From JACDAN01 sp963834825 (lineage in GTDB: Bacteria > Actinomycetota > Thermoleophilia > Gaiellales > Gaiellaceae): DNA of 64,000 nt. The notes below the pieces were generated by a model. The model saw only the letters and a list, made by a program, of their open reading frames with translations. It ran no database searches and had not been told where the DNA came from. Made by a program: the position numbers and the translations under genes. Location: NCBI GenBank assembly GCA_963834825.1, contig CAWICZ010000014.1, positions 1,176,933-1,240,932 of the forward strand, given 5' to 3'. Shown here one piece after another: positions 51,274 through 59,075 of this stretch; the first letter of the stretch is position 1, and each line of letters starts with the position of its first letter.

Positions 51274-52149
51274 GTGCGCGTCGCGCTGATGGTGGAGGGC
51301 CAGGAGGGCGTCTCCTGGGACCAGTGGCTCGCGCTCGCGGAGGCCTGCGAGCAGCACGGGATCGAGGCGATGTTCCGCTCCGACCACTACCTCTCGCTGG
51401 CGGCCCCGCGGGAGCGGGTTGCGACCGACGCGTGGACGCTGCTGGGAGCGCTCGCCGCACGAACCTCACGGGTACGGCTCGGCACGCTCGTCTCCCCGGT
51501 CACCTTCCGCCACCCGTCGGTGCTCGCGAAGGCGGCGGCGACCGTCGACCACATCTCCGGCGGCCGCGTCGAGGTCGGGATGGGCGCCGGCTGGAATGTG
51601 CCCGAGCACGAGGCCTACGGCTTTCCCTTCCCGGAGACGAGCGAGCGCGTGCGGATGCTCGCCGAGCAGGTCGAGCGCGTCGACGGACTGCTCCGCGACG
51701 AACTGCTCACCGTCCAGCGCCCGCGACCGCCGCTGATCGTCGGCGGCGCGGCGCGCAGCGGAACGACGGCGCCCGCTGCTCGTTTCGCCGACGAGTACAA
51801 CACGACCGGCGTCGATCCCCCCGAGGCGGCCAGACGGCGGAAACGCCTCGACGAAGCCTGTGAGCGCGAAGGACGAGACCCGTCGACGCTGCGCTTCTCG
51901 CTGATGACGCCGTTCCTGTTCGACCGCGACCATGCGCGACGTTTCGTCGAGCGCTTCCCGAGGGCCGGCGGCGCCGACGAGTGGTTCGACGAGCTTGCGC
52001 GGCGCGGCCTGGCCGGAGACCTGGTCGCCGGTCTCCGCGAGTTCGAGGCTGTAGGCGTCGAGCGCGTGATGCTCCAGCACGTCGTCCACGAGGACGTCGA
52101 CATCGTCGCGGCGATCGGCCGCGAGCTCGTGCCGGCGGGCCTCGCCTAG
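51274..52149 (+). CDS. LLM-class flavin-dependent oxidoreductase, probably F420-dependent
   Basis: A 291-residue luciferase-like TIM-barrel oxidoreductase. It shows FRSDHYLSL, the DAWTLLGALAARTSRVRLG block, LAKAAATVDHISGGRVEVGM and GAGWNVPEHEAYGFPF, typical of the actinobacterial F420-dependent TIGR03560-like group. The cofactor (F420 or FMN) is inferred from the family. It is coupled to the VOC gene by one base. Its 3' end overlaps the convergent permease gene by 4 bases. Substrate unknown. Confidence 0.9.
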   Translation: MRVALMVEGQEGVSWDQWLALAEACEQHGIEAMFRSDHYLSLAAPRERVATDAWTLLGALAARTSRVRLGTLVSPVTFRHPSVLAKAAATVDHISGGRVEVGMGAGWNVPEHEAYGFPFPETSERVRMLAEQVERVDGLLRDELLTVQRPRPPLIVGGAARSGTTAPAARFADEYNTTGVDPPEAARRRKRLDEACEREGRDPSTLRFSLMTPFLFDRDHARRFVERFPRAGGADEWFDELARRGLAGDLVAGLREFEAVGVERVMLQHVVHEDVDIVAAIGRELVPAGLA

Positions 52150-52946
52150 GGCACCTCAAGGTCGCGCCGTTCGATCAGGAGCGCGGCGGCGGCGAGCAGA
52201 AGGGCCGCTGCGAGTCCGACGACGAGCAACCCGACGAGCCGGACGCCATCCGAGAGCGGTGACTGGCCGATCCACCAGAAGCTCGACAAGAAGCGAAACG
52301 GATCGAGCCAGGACGCAAGCTGGTGGAGGCCGTTGACCAGGAAGCTGAACGCTGCGAACGCGGCGGGAACGGCGATCGCCAGGGCGCGGCTCGGATGCGC
52401 CGCGCCGACCGTGAGGGATAGCCACCCGTGCAGGACGGCGAGCAGCCCCAGCCCGATGACGGCCGCCGCCAGGCGGCCAAAAGGAAGGTCGAGCCCGAAC
52501 ACCGGGTCCAGCAGCGCGAGAGCGAGGAACACGACGGCAGAGAAAATCGCCACCTCGACGCCGACAGCGAGCCCCTTCGCCACCACGCCGTCGCGCCGCC
52601 GGACGGGATACGCGAAGGGCAGCTCCAGCCGGCCCGCCTCCTCCTCGGCGGCCAGCGTGCGTGTCCCCAAGCTGATCGCAAGGGCAATCGCCAGCAAGGG
52701 CAGCATCAGGTTGAAGAGCTCGGTGTCGATGAACCCTGGGCCGGAGGTCAGGTTTCCGGAGAATCCGAACAACGACTTGAGCGCCTCGGGGTAGTTCTGG
52801 ACCAGCTCGTCGAAGTTGGCCGAGCCTTCGATCGAAGGGAAGATGGCCGCGATCAGGGCGATGTAGGCGGCGACGCCGACGCACCAGCCGATCAGCGCCC
52901 GCGTCCGGTCCCGAAGACCGCGGTTGAGGAACTCAATCGCCTCCAT
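52146..52946 (-). CDS. ABC transporter permease (exporter type)
   Basis: A 266-residue membrane protein with six hydrophobic segments and an extracytoplasmic loop after the first helix. Segments such as LMLPLLAIALAISLGTRTLA and EVAIFSAVVFLALALLDP, with a conserved EEEAGRLELPFAYPVRR cytoplasmic loop, match ABC-2-type permeases. The ATG at 52946 lies 14 bases inside the ATPase gene, so the two make one exporter. The exported compound is unknown. Confidence 0.85.
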   Translation of the reverse strand: MEAIEFLNRGLRDRTRALIGWCVGVAAYIALIAAIFPSIEGSANFDELVQNYPEALKSLFGFSGNLTSGPGFIDTELFNLMLPLLAIALAISLGTRTLAAEEEAGRLELPFAYPVRRRDGVVAKGLAVGVEVAIFSAVVFLALALLDPVFGLDLPFGRLAAAVIGLGLLAVLHGWLSLTVGAAHPSRALAIAVPAAFAAFSFLVNGLHQLASWLDPFRFLSSFWWIGQSPLSDGVRLVGLLVVGLAAALLLAAAALLIERRDLEVP

Positions 52947-53844
52947 CGTCCTCCCGGTAGAGCTCGAGGAAGATCTCCTCGAGGTCGGCTGGCTCCGCGA
53001 CGAAGTCGACGACACGGTGCCGGGCGGCGACCTTCACGACCCCATCCATCGCAGCCTCCGGCGCGGACAGGCGAACGACGCCGTCTTCGGTGCCCTGGAC
53101 GCGAACGCCGTCAAGGTCGGTGAACTGCGCCGGGTCAACGTGATCGGCGAACGTGATCTCGATGTGACGCAGCGAGCGCTCGCGCAGCGAGCCGACCGAA
53201 TCGACGTCGATGAGCCGCCCTCGACGGATGATCCCGACGCGGTCGGCCGTCTCCTGAACCTCGTCCAGCGAGTGCGATGAGAGGAAGACCGTACGGCCGT
53301 CGGCGGCCGTCTCGCGCATCAGCGCGCGGAACACCTCCTGGTTCAGGGGATCCAGCCCGCCAGTCGGCTCGTCGAGGATCAGCACGTCCGGCCGGTGCAT
53401 GAACGCCTGCACGATCCCGAGCTTCTGGCGGTTGCCCTTGGAGAGCTGCCGGATCGGCCGGTCGAGGATGCACTCGAAGCGCTCGACGAGCCGATCGCGA
53501 ACTGCTGCGTCGACGCCACCCCGGAGCCGCGCCAGCGAGTCGAGCTGCTCGCGCCCGGTCAGCCGATCGGTCAGGCGCAAGTCGCCGGGCAGGTAGCCGA
53601 CGCTCCGCCGCGAGTCGACCCCGCGCCTGCGCGTGTCGAAGCCGCGGATAGCCGCCCGACCTGCCGTGGGCCGGATCAGGTCGAGCAGCAGGCGGATCGT
53701 GGTGCTCTTCCCCGCGCCGTTCGGACCGAGGTACCCGAAAACCTCGCCGCGCTCGACGCGAAGGTCGAGATCGACGAGCGCCCGCACGCCGTTCGGGTAG
53801 GTCTTCGACAGGCCCTGCGTCTCGATCGCCGGTGCCTCGGCCAT
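52933..53844 (-). CDS. ABC transporter ATP-binding protein (ABC-2 exporter type)
   Basis: A 303-residue ATPase. Walker A is GPNGAGKSTTIRLL, the signature is LSKGNRQKLGIVQA, Walker B is VLILDEPTGGLDP and the switch histidine is in LSSHSLDE. The C-terminal 80 residues form the extra domain seen in drug- and lipid-exporting CcmA/NatA-like ATPases. ATG at 53844 gives a normal start (ETQGLSKTYPNG). It pairs with the permease that overlaps its 3' end. Confidence 0.93.
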   Translation of the reverse strand: MAEAPAIETQGLSKTYPNGVRALVDLDLRVERGEVFGYLGPNGAGKSTTIRLLLDLIRPTAGRAAIRGFDTRRRGVDSRRSVGYLPGDLRLTDRLTGREQLDSLARLRGGVDAAVRDRLVERFECILDRPIRQLSKGNRQKLGIVQAFMHRPDVLILDEPTGGLDPLNQEVFRALMRETAADGRTVFLSSHSLDEVQETADRVGIIRRGRLIDVDSVGSLRERSLRHIEITFADHVDPAQFTDLDGVRVQGTEDGVVRLSAPEAAMDGVVKVAARHRVVDFVAEPADLEEIFLELYREDDGGD

Positions 53845-53867
53845 CGAGTCATCGTGCCAAAGCAGCG

Positions 53868-54467
53868 TCAGGCCGGGCGCTTCTCGGCGATCGTCTCGAG
53901 GCGGCCGCGGATCGCGTCGGCGTCGCTGCCGAGCTCGTCGAGCCGTGGCAGCTCGGAGAGGCTCTCGAGCCCGAAGATCCGCTCGAACAGCGGCGTCACG
54001 CGGTAGCGGATCGCACCGACAGACTCGTCGCGGCCCGCTTCGGCGATCAGCCCGCGCTCGACCAGGCCGGCAACGACCGAATCCGCGGCGACGCCGCGCA
54101 GGCGCGCGATCTCCGGCCGCGAGCACGGCCCCAGATAGGCGATCACGGCGAGCGTCTCGAGCGCCGCGGCGGAGAGCCCACGCTCGACAGGGCGCTCGAA
54201 CAAGCGGCCACAGGCCTCCGCCGCCTCACGCGAGGCACGGAAGGCCCAGCCGCCCGCCACTTTCTCCAGAACGATCCCGCTTCGACCCTCGCGGAATCGC
54301 TCTGTGAGCAGCCTGAGCGCCATCTCGACGCGCTCGGCATCTTCGCCGGCAGCGTCCGCCAAGTCGTCCACAGACAACGGCTGTGAGGCGACGACGAGCA
54401 ACGCCTCGAGCGTGTGCGCGAGACGGTCGAGCGGGTTGGCAGCGACTAGGCGGAGCGGACGTTCCAT
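53868..54467 (-). CDS. scpB: Segregation and condensation protein B
   Basis: A 199-residue winged-helix protein that with ScpA and SMC compacts and segregates the chromosome. It has LEALLVVASQPLSVDDLA, ALETLAVIAYLGPCSRPEIARLRG and a C-terminal YRVTPLFERIFGLESLSELP. The start ATG has GGAAGGA 3 bases before it and lies 22 bases inside scpA, so translation is coupled. The order scpA-scpB is conserved in bacteria. Confidence 0.95.
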   Translation of the reverse strand: MERPLRLVAANPLDRLAHTLEALLVVASQPLSVDDLADAAGEDAERVEMALRLLTERFREGRSGIVLEKVAGGWAFRASREAAEACGRLFERPVERGLSAAALETLAVIAYLGPCSRPEIARLRGVAADSVVAGLVERGLIAEAGRDESVGAIRYRVTPLFERIFGLESLSELPRLDELGSDADAIRGRLETIAEKRPA

Positions 54468-55210
54468 CGTTCCTTCCTTTCCGCCTTGGCGGCCTCGTTC
54501 CTTCGCACCCGGATCGGGGCGAAGGGCGCGGCCTGCGACAGCGCAATCTCTCCGGTCTTCCGCAGCTCCAGCAGCGCCAGGAAGGCGACGGCCTGCTCGA
54601 CGCGCGTCATCCCTTCCACTTCCGCGTCGAAGTCGAATCGGGACCGGCGCCCGAGCAGCGAACGGAAGCGGCCGAGGAACTGCTCGACCGGCGGGAACCG
54701 CTCCAGATGGGCGAGCGAGACGGCCGGCGGCTCGGCCGCCAGCTCCCGCAGCGCGGCCGCCAGCGCCTCCGGATCCTGCGGCGCCGGCCGGCGATCCGGC
54801 TGCGGCGCGAGCGGAGCCGGGCCGAGCCGGAAGAAGCGCCCGCGCTCTGCCTCGAGCCGCTCGGCGAGCCAGGCCGCCGCCTCCTTGATCCGCCGATACT
54901 CGGCGAGCCGCCGTGCAAGCTCCTCGGCGGCCGCGGCCGGGTCGAGATCCTCCAGATCGGGGGCGTCGCCGGCGAGGAGCGCGCGGGCCTTGAGCTCCAA
55001 CAGCGCCGCGACGAGCACGAGGAACTCCCCGCACGCGTCGAGATCCAGCTCGTCCCGCTCGGCCAGGTGTTCGACGAACGCCAGGACGACGCCGGCGACA
55101 TCGATCTCGCCCAGATCGAGCTCCTCGCGGAGGACGAGCGCGAGCAGCAGGTCGAAGGGACCCTCGAACGCCTCGAGGTCGAGCTCGAGCTCGCGGACGG
55201 TCACCGGCAC
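54446..55210 (-). CDS. scpA: Segregation and condensation protein A
   Basis: A 254-residue kleisin that bridges SMC heads. The N-terminal LEAFEGPFDLLLALVLREELDL is diagnostic, and the C-terminal winged helix (VEQAVAFLALLELRKTGEIAL) contacts the SMC cap. The GTG at 55210 is 7 bases after a TAGCGT box made from the lgt stop codon and the following bases. Ten bases separate the two genes. Confidence 0.95.
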   Translation of the reverse strand: MPVTVRELELDLEAFEGPFDLLLALVLREELDLGEIDVAGVVLAFVEHLAERDELDLDACGEFLVLVAALLELKARALLAGDAPDLEDLDPAAAAEELARRLAEYRRIKEAAAWLAERLEAERGRFFRLGPAPLAPQPDRRPAPQDPEALAAALRELAAEPPAVSLAHLERFPPVEQFLGRFRSLLGRRSRFDFDAEVEGMTRVEQAVAFLALLELRKTGEIALSQAAPFAPIRVRRNEAAKAERKERWNVRSA

Positions 55211-55217
55211 TCGCGGG

Positions 55218-55223
55218 ACGCTA
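55218..55223 (-). promoter_or_regulatory. -10 box TAGCGT of scpA
   Basis: TAGCGT uses the TAG stop of lgt and ends 7 bases before the scpA GTG. Inferred leaderless internal promoter. Confidence 0.4.
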
Positions 55224-56120
55224 GCGACCGGGGCGGACGCGGCGACCCTTGGGAATCGCCATCGCGGGCCCCTTCGGAGCCTTCACCGCAGGGGCGCGGC
55301 GGGGCCGCCCCGGCCGGGGCCGATCACGGAGCAGCTGCCACCAGACGAAGAACGCCGTCGCGAGGATGAAGACGACGATCGAGACCCACGCGTTCAGCCG
55401 CAACGGGCCGAGCTCGTGCGACGGGTCGATCCGCAGCAGCTCCTCGAAGAAGCGGCCGAAGGTGTAGAGCATCACGTAGAGCGCGAACAGCGCCGGCGGC
55501 TTGAAACGGATGTAGCGATCGAGGACGAGGAGCAGCACCGCCGCAGCAGTCACGTAGAGGAACTCGTAGAGGAAGGTCGGGTGGAAGGTGTCGGAGGACG
55601 CGTACTGGAACGGGCGGTTCTCGGGATCGATCTCGAGGCCCCACGGGAGGTTCGTCGGCTTGCCGAAGAGCTCCTGGTTCCACCAGTTCCCGAACCGCCC
55701 GATGCCGTGGGCGAGCAGGAGTCCGGGCGCGGCCGCGTCCATGAGGGCGAACGCGCTCTTGCCGGCGCGCCGGGCGACGATGCAGCCGACGATCGCCCCG
55801 AGCAGGATTCCGCCCCAGACGCCGAGGCCGCCCTTCCAGACCTCGAACACGCCCTGCCACTTGGGGTCGGGAACCTCCGACCAGCTCGTGATCACGTGGT
55901 AGGCGCGGGCGCCGACGATCCCGGCCGCGACGCTCCAGACCGCGATGCGCAGCAGGAGATCCCAGTCCCCGCCCGCGGCGCCGGGCCGCTTCGTCCAGCG
56001 CAGGCCCGTGACGACGATGCAGACCGTGATCGCGAGCAGGAGCATCAGCCCGTACATGTGGATGTCGACGGGGCCGATCTCGAAGAAGCCGCTCGAGGGG
56101 GATGGGATCGAGGCGATCAC
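55221..56120 (-). CDS. lgt: Prolipoprotein diacylglyceryl transferase
   Basis: A 299-residue membrane enzyme that attaches diacylglycerol to the lipobox cysteine of lipoproteins. Seven hydrophobic segments are visible and the Lgt signature HGIGRFGNWWNQELFG is intact, with the essential arginine and asparagine. A basic C-terminal tail (GRPRRAPAVKAPKGP) is extra. The GTG start has no good ribosome-binding site. Several lipoprotein substrates are coded in this window, for example at 19838 and 58383. Confidence 0.95.
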   Translation of the reverse strand: MIASIPSPSSGFFEIGPVDIHMYGLMLLLAITVCIVVTGLRWTKRPGAAGGDWDLLLRIAVWSVAAGIVGARAYHVITSWSEVPDPKWQGVFEVWKGGLGVWGGILLGAIVGCIVARRAGKSAFALMDAAAPGLLLAHGIGRFGNWWNQELFGKPTNLPWGLEIDPENRPFQYASSDTFHPTFLYEFLYVTAAAVLLLVLDRYIRFKPPALFALYVMLYTFGRFFEELLRIDPSHELGPLRLNAWVSIVVFILATAFFVWWQLLRDRPRPGRPRRAPAVKAPKGPAMAIPKGRRVRPGR

Positions 56121-56159
56121 GCGCGGGGCATTCTGCCCGTCGCGCGAGACGCGCGGCGT

Positions 56160-56363
56160 CTAGAGCAGGATCTTCATCGCGAGCTCTGGCGAGCAACCGA
56201 GCTGGATCAGCTCGACGGCTCGATGGAGATCGACGTCGTGGCGGGCTGCGAGTCGACCGGCAGCGCGGCGGCTGTAGCCGGCCCGCTGCAGCTCCTCGGT
56301 GCGCCAGTCCTCGATTCGCGAGAGCTCGGTGTCCTCGAGAACGTAGAGTTCGGTCTCGGCCAT
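56160..56363 (-). CDS. Small conserved actinobacterial protein, 67 residues
   Basis: A 67-residue soluble helical protein. The pattern WRTEELQRAGYSRRAAGRLA then VDLHRAVELIQLGCSPELA recurs, as far as I recall, in uncharacterised small actinobacterial proteins. A GGAGGT ribosome-binding site sits 6 bases before the ATG. No motif suggests an enzyme. It lies between lgt and a secreted protein gene, downstream of a long hairpin. Confidence 0.75.
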   Translation of the reverse strand: MAETELYVLEDTELSRIEDWRTEELQRAGYSRRAAGRLAARHDVDLHRAVELIQLGCSPELAMKILL

Positions 56364-56417
56364 CGTGTTACCTCCGGATCGCTGCAGTTCTTCCCACATT
56401 GGTCGGCCTTTCTGAGG

Positions 56418-56451
56418 CTTCTGTTCTCCCCCGATCGGGGGGTTACAGAAG
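56418..56451. terminator. Long hairpin between the FixH/YtkA-like gene and the 67-residue gene
   Basis: CTTCTGT (56418-56424) pairs with ACAGAAG (56445-56451), and CCCCC-GATC-GGGGG (56428-56441) forms the top, separated by a small internal loop. On the plus strand it is followed by AATTTT. It is probably the terminator of the minus-strand gene ending at 56509, or an element in the leader of the 67-residue gene. Confidence 0.55.
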
Positions 56452-56508
56452 AATTTTCGTGGGAAGTCGGCGGGCGGTTCGATGACCGCCCGCCGCCTGA
56501 GATCCGAC

Positions 56509-57012
56509 CTAGTGCGTCGGTGCCGGAGCCCGGACGCGTAGGCGCCGAGCAAGCAGGTAGAGCACCGCCGCGAGGCCAAGCAGGAACGCGATCACGGCCG
56601 TCGCCGTCAGCACCGGGAACCCGCCGCCAGCGCCGGCGACCCCGATCGAGACCGGCGCGAACGTGTGCGTCTGCGCGCCGCCGTACTGCGTGAAGCCGTC
56701 GTGGACCGAGTACGACCACTTACCGGTCGTCGGGAAGACCACGTGCGCGATTGCGACACCGGACTCATCGGTCCGCGTGGCCTCGAAGGTCTTCGACGTC
56801 GAGCCGTTCTTGATCGTCAGCGTCGGTACGACGCCCATCAGCGGGGTGTCGGGATTGCCGTGCTGCAGGACGGTGATGCGGGCGTCCCAGGTCTGGCCCG
56901 GGCCCATGTCGTCGGGCGGAGGCGAGACGCCCGCCGTCGCCCAGCCGCCGCCCAGCGCACTCGCGGGCAGCGCGAGCGCCGCGAGGGCAAGGCCGATTAC
57001 GAGCTTCCTCAT
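56509..57012 (-). CDS. Exported membrane-anchored protein with FixH/YtkA-like domain
   Basis: A 167-residue protein with an N-terminal signal peptide (residues 1-22, LVIGLALAALALPASALGGG), an immunoglobulin-like extracytoplasmic domain (GQTWDARITVLQHGN and GVAIAHVVFPTTGKWSYSV) and a C-terminal transmembrane helix (LTATAVIAFLLGLAAVLYLL) followed by arginines. The domain resembles YtkA/FixH-type proteins linked with copper or respiratory-complex assembly, but no metal motif is clear. AGGAGG precedes the ATG at 57012. It follows the anti-sigma gene on the same strand. Confidence 0.7.
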   Translation of the reverse strand: MRKLVIGLALAALALPASALGGGWATAGVSPPPDDMGPGQTWDARITVLQHGNPDTPLMGVVPTLTIKNGSTSKTFEATRTDESGVAIAHVVFPTTGKWSYSVHDGFTQYGGAQTHTFAPVSIGVAGAGGGFPVLTATAVIAFLLGLAAVLYLLARRLRVRAPAPTH

Positions 57013-57073
57013 CTGCAACCTCCTTGGGGATTCTCCCGTCCTACACCGACGGTGACGCTGGGGTTCCGAGCAC

Positions 57074-57790
57074 TCACCGCATCGACCGCGCGATCCGGAG
57101 CGCTTCCTCCTTCGAGATGTCGGCCTCGATCCTCACCGTGACCCCGTCGTTCCGCTCGAGAACGAGCGTGTTGCCGACCAGGCGGAAGGGCTCCTCGCGC
57201 TCGGCTCCCGGATAGAAGAGAACGTGTCGCTCTCCCTCGATCCAGACGCCGGTCGCGTCGTCGGTGCTGACCCTCTCGACCCGCGTCGCGGTGTGGAGGA
57301 GCTTCTCGATCGCGCCGAGCGCGGCCACCTGCGTGATCAGCAACTGCGGCTTCTCGAGCGACCCGTAGACGAAGGAGACCTGCCCGGTGGGCAGCGGCTC
57401 CGCGTAGTAGACGTTCGGATCCCGCAGCCCCTCCAGGGTCGGCACGCGAACCGGGAATCGGACCCGACTACGGGCCTCGTCGAGGCTCAGCTTGTCGCCG
57501 ACGCCGAGGTCGCCCGTCGCGAGCCCCACCTCCGGAAGCCCTTCGACGTAGCGGATGTTGACGGCGCCGATCCCGAGCCAGTCGAGAATCTCGCTGCGCG
57601 CCTGCGGGACGGCCATGACGGCGGCCACGGCGACGGCGACCACGGCCAGCGCGACGACGAGCGGCCGCCGCCAGGAGCGCACCCCCCGGCCCTCGGCCAA
57701 ACGCTGCCTGACCGCAGCCGTCAGGTCGGGCGTCTCGGGATAGTCGAGCTCCCGGCCGACCTGGTTGAGAGCAAGCTCGAGCTCAGACAT
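57074..57790 (-). CDS. Probable membrane anti-sigma factor
   Basis: A 238-residue protein with a short cytoplasmic N-terminus, one transmembrane segment (PLVVALAVVAVAVAAVMAVP, residues about 43-62) and an extracytoplasmic domain of about 170 residues that includes VYYAEPLPTGQVSFVYG and GVWIEGERHVLFYP. The ATG lies 8 bases inside the upstream ECF sigma gene, the standard pairing of a sigma factor with its antagonist. No zinc-binding HxxxCxxC motif is present, so this is not a ZAS-type anti-sigma and the role is inferred from position. Confidence 0.7.
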   Translation of the reverse strand: MSELELALNQVGRELDYPETPDLTAAVRQRLAEGRGVRSWRRPLVVALAVVAVAVAAVMAVPQARSEILDWLGIGAVNIRYVEGLPEVGLATGDLGVGDKLSLDEARSRVRFPVRVPTLEGLRDPNVYYAEPLPTGQVSFVYGSLEKPQLLITQVAALGAIEKLLHTATRVERVSTDDATGVWIEGERHVLFYPGAEREEPFRLVGNTLVLERNDGVTVRIEADISKEEALRIARSMR

Positions 57791-58343
57791 CGTCGACCTC
57801 CATCCGTTCCCGCAGGTGGTCGAGCGCCCGCGAGAGTCGCGACTTGACCGTTCCCTTGCGCAATCCGAGCGCCTCCGCCGTCTCCTCTTCGGAGAGCTCC
57901 AGGAGGTAACGGCAGGCGACGACGTCCCGCTCCTCGTCGCGCAAGCTGTTCACCGCCGCGAGGAGCTCGGTCTGCCTCTCGGTGTCGAGCAGAGACGACT
58001 CGGGGGACGGGGCCGCGCCCCCCGAGGTGACTGCCGCCGCGGCGCGCAGCGCGAGGTTCCCGCGCCGGCCGGCCGAGCGACGGCGATTCCTGGCCTCGTT
58101 GGCAACGATCCGAAGCAGCCAGGGACGGAGCTCGGCGCCGGGCCGGAATCGCCCGAGCGCGTAGAACGCCTTGACGAACGCGCTCTGCGCAGCCTCCTCT
58201 GCGTCGGCGGCGTTGCCGGTCAGCAGGTACGCGGTTCTGAAGGCGATGCCCTGGTATGCATGCACGAGATCTCCATAGGCGTCCTGGTCGCCGCGCTTGG
58301 CGCGCTCGACGAGCTCCGCCTCTGTCAGTGGTCGGCCCACCAC
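57783..58343 (-). CDS. ECF-family RNA polymerase sigma factor
   Basis: A 186-residue extracytoplasmic-function sigma factor. Region 2 is AYGDLVHAYQGIAFRTAYLL and AAQSAFVKAFYALGRF; region 4 is ELSEEETAEALGLRKGTVKSRLSRALDHLRE. An AAGGAG sequence favours either GTG 58343 or the adjacent GTG 58340. It would turn on a stress or envelope regulon when the coupled anti-sigma is removed. It diverges from a lipoprotein gene. Confidence 0.92.
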   Translation of the reverse strand: MVGRPLTEAELVERAKRGDQDAYGDLVHAYQGIAFRTAYLLTGNAADAEEAAQSAFVKAFYALGRFRPGAELRPWLLRIVANEARNRRRSAGRRGNLALRAAAAVTSGGAAPSPESSLLDTERQTELLAAVNSLRDEERDVVACRYLLELSEEETAEALGLRKGTVKSRLSRALDHLRERMEVDDV

Positions 58344-58369
58344 TGCTCCTTCTACACCGGGTCGGCCCG

Positions 58370-58375
58370 TAGGGT
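58370..58375 (+). promoter_or_regulatory. -10 box TAGGGT of the lipoprotein gene
   Basis: TAGGGT ends 7 bases before the GTG at 58383. Same sequence as the VOC box at 50883-50888. Inferred leaderless promoter. Confidence 0.5.
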
Positions 58376-58382
58376 TCCGTTC

Positions 58383-59075
58383 GTGCGGAGGATCGCACTC
58401 GTCGTCCTCGCGTTCGCGCTCGCAGGCTGCGGCGGCGACGGCGCCCAGCCCGTCAGCGTCGAGCTCCTCGACGTCCGCAGCTTCGAGCCCGTCGGGACGG
58501 CGAAGCTCGAAGAGCGAGACGGCGGGACGCGGGTCGAGCTCGACGTCCCCGAGCTCGAGGACGCCTCAGCACCGGCGATCCGCGGGGGCCTCTGCCCGGA
58601 GCTCCGCCCCCGCGAGCACAAGCTGAGCGAGTTCGAGAACGGCCGCTCGGTCACCGACCTCGACGTCCCGCTCGATGAGCTGCTCGCGAGGCAGTCGAAG
58701 GTGACCGTCTCCCGCGGCGAGAACACGCCTCAGCGGATCGCGGCCTGCACCGAGCTGCCGTTCGAGGGCGCGGAGCCCGAGGTGGTCGTCGTCGACCTGG
58801 TCGGAGCGGGCGGAACGGGTGACAAGGGCCTCGGTTGGCTCGAGCCGGCAGGCTCCGGCCGGACGAGGGTCGGGATCCTGCTCTTCGACGTGATCCCCGG
58901 CCCGGAGCCGGCTGCGATCGTTCGGGGAGGCTGCCGGGGCGAGCCCGTGTACGAGCTGACCGAGATCCGGGACAGCGAGTCCGTGACTCAGGTGGAGGCG
59001 CCCCTCGAAGAGCTCACCGGCAGCAATCTCCGGCTCGTCGCAGGGACGACCTGCGGACGAATCGCCAGGAGCTAG
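58383..59075 (+). CDS. Lipoprotein with two repeated domains, function unknown
   Basis: A 230-residue exported lipoprotein. The signal sequence ends in a lipobox (AFALAGC, cysteine 16). The rest consists of two related domains of about 90 residues, each holding an R-G-G-x-C pattern, a VT-D/Q-V/L-x-x-P-L-x-E-L strand pair and a closing cysteine segment, which suggests an internal duplication with a disulfide in each copy. No family is recognised. The opposite-strand regulator gene reads through its 3' two thirds. Confidence 0.75.
   Translation: MRRIALVVLAFALAGCGGDGAQPVSVELLDVRSFEPVGTAKLEERDGGTRVELDVPELEDASAPAIRGGLCPELRPREHKLSEFENGRSVTDLDVPLDELLARQSKVTVSRGENTPQRIAACTELPFEGAEPEVVVVDLVGAGGTGDKGLGWLEPAGSGRTRVGILLFDVIPGPEPAAIVRGGCRGEPVYELTEIRDSESVTQVEAPLEELTGSNLRLVAGTTCGRIARS

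Noticed and set aside
56418..56451. Riboswitch in the leader of the 67-residue gene
   Set aside because: Only a simple two-part hairpin is present; no known aptamer core is recognisable, so a terminator is more likely.
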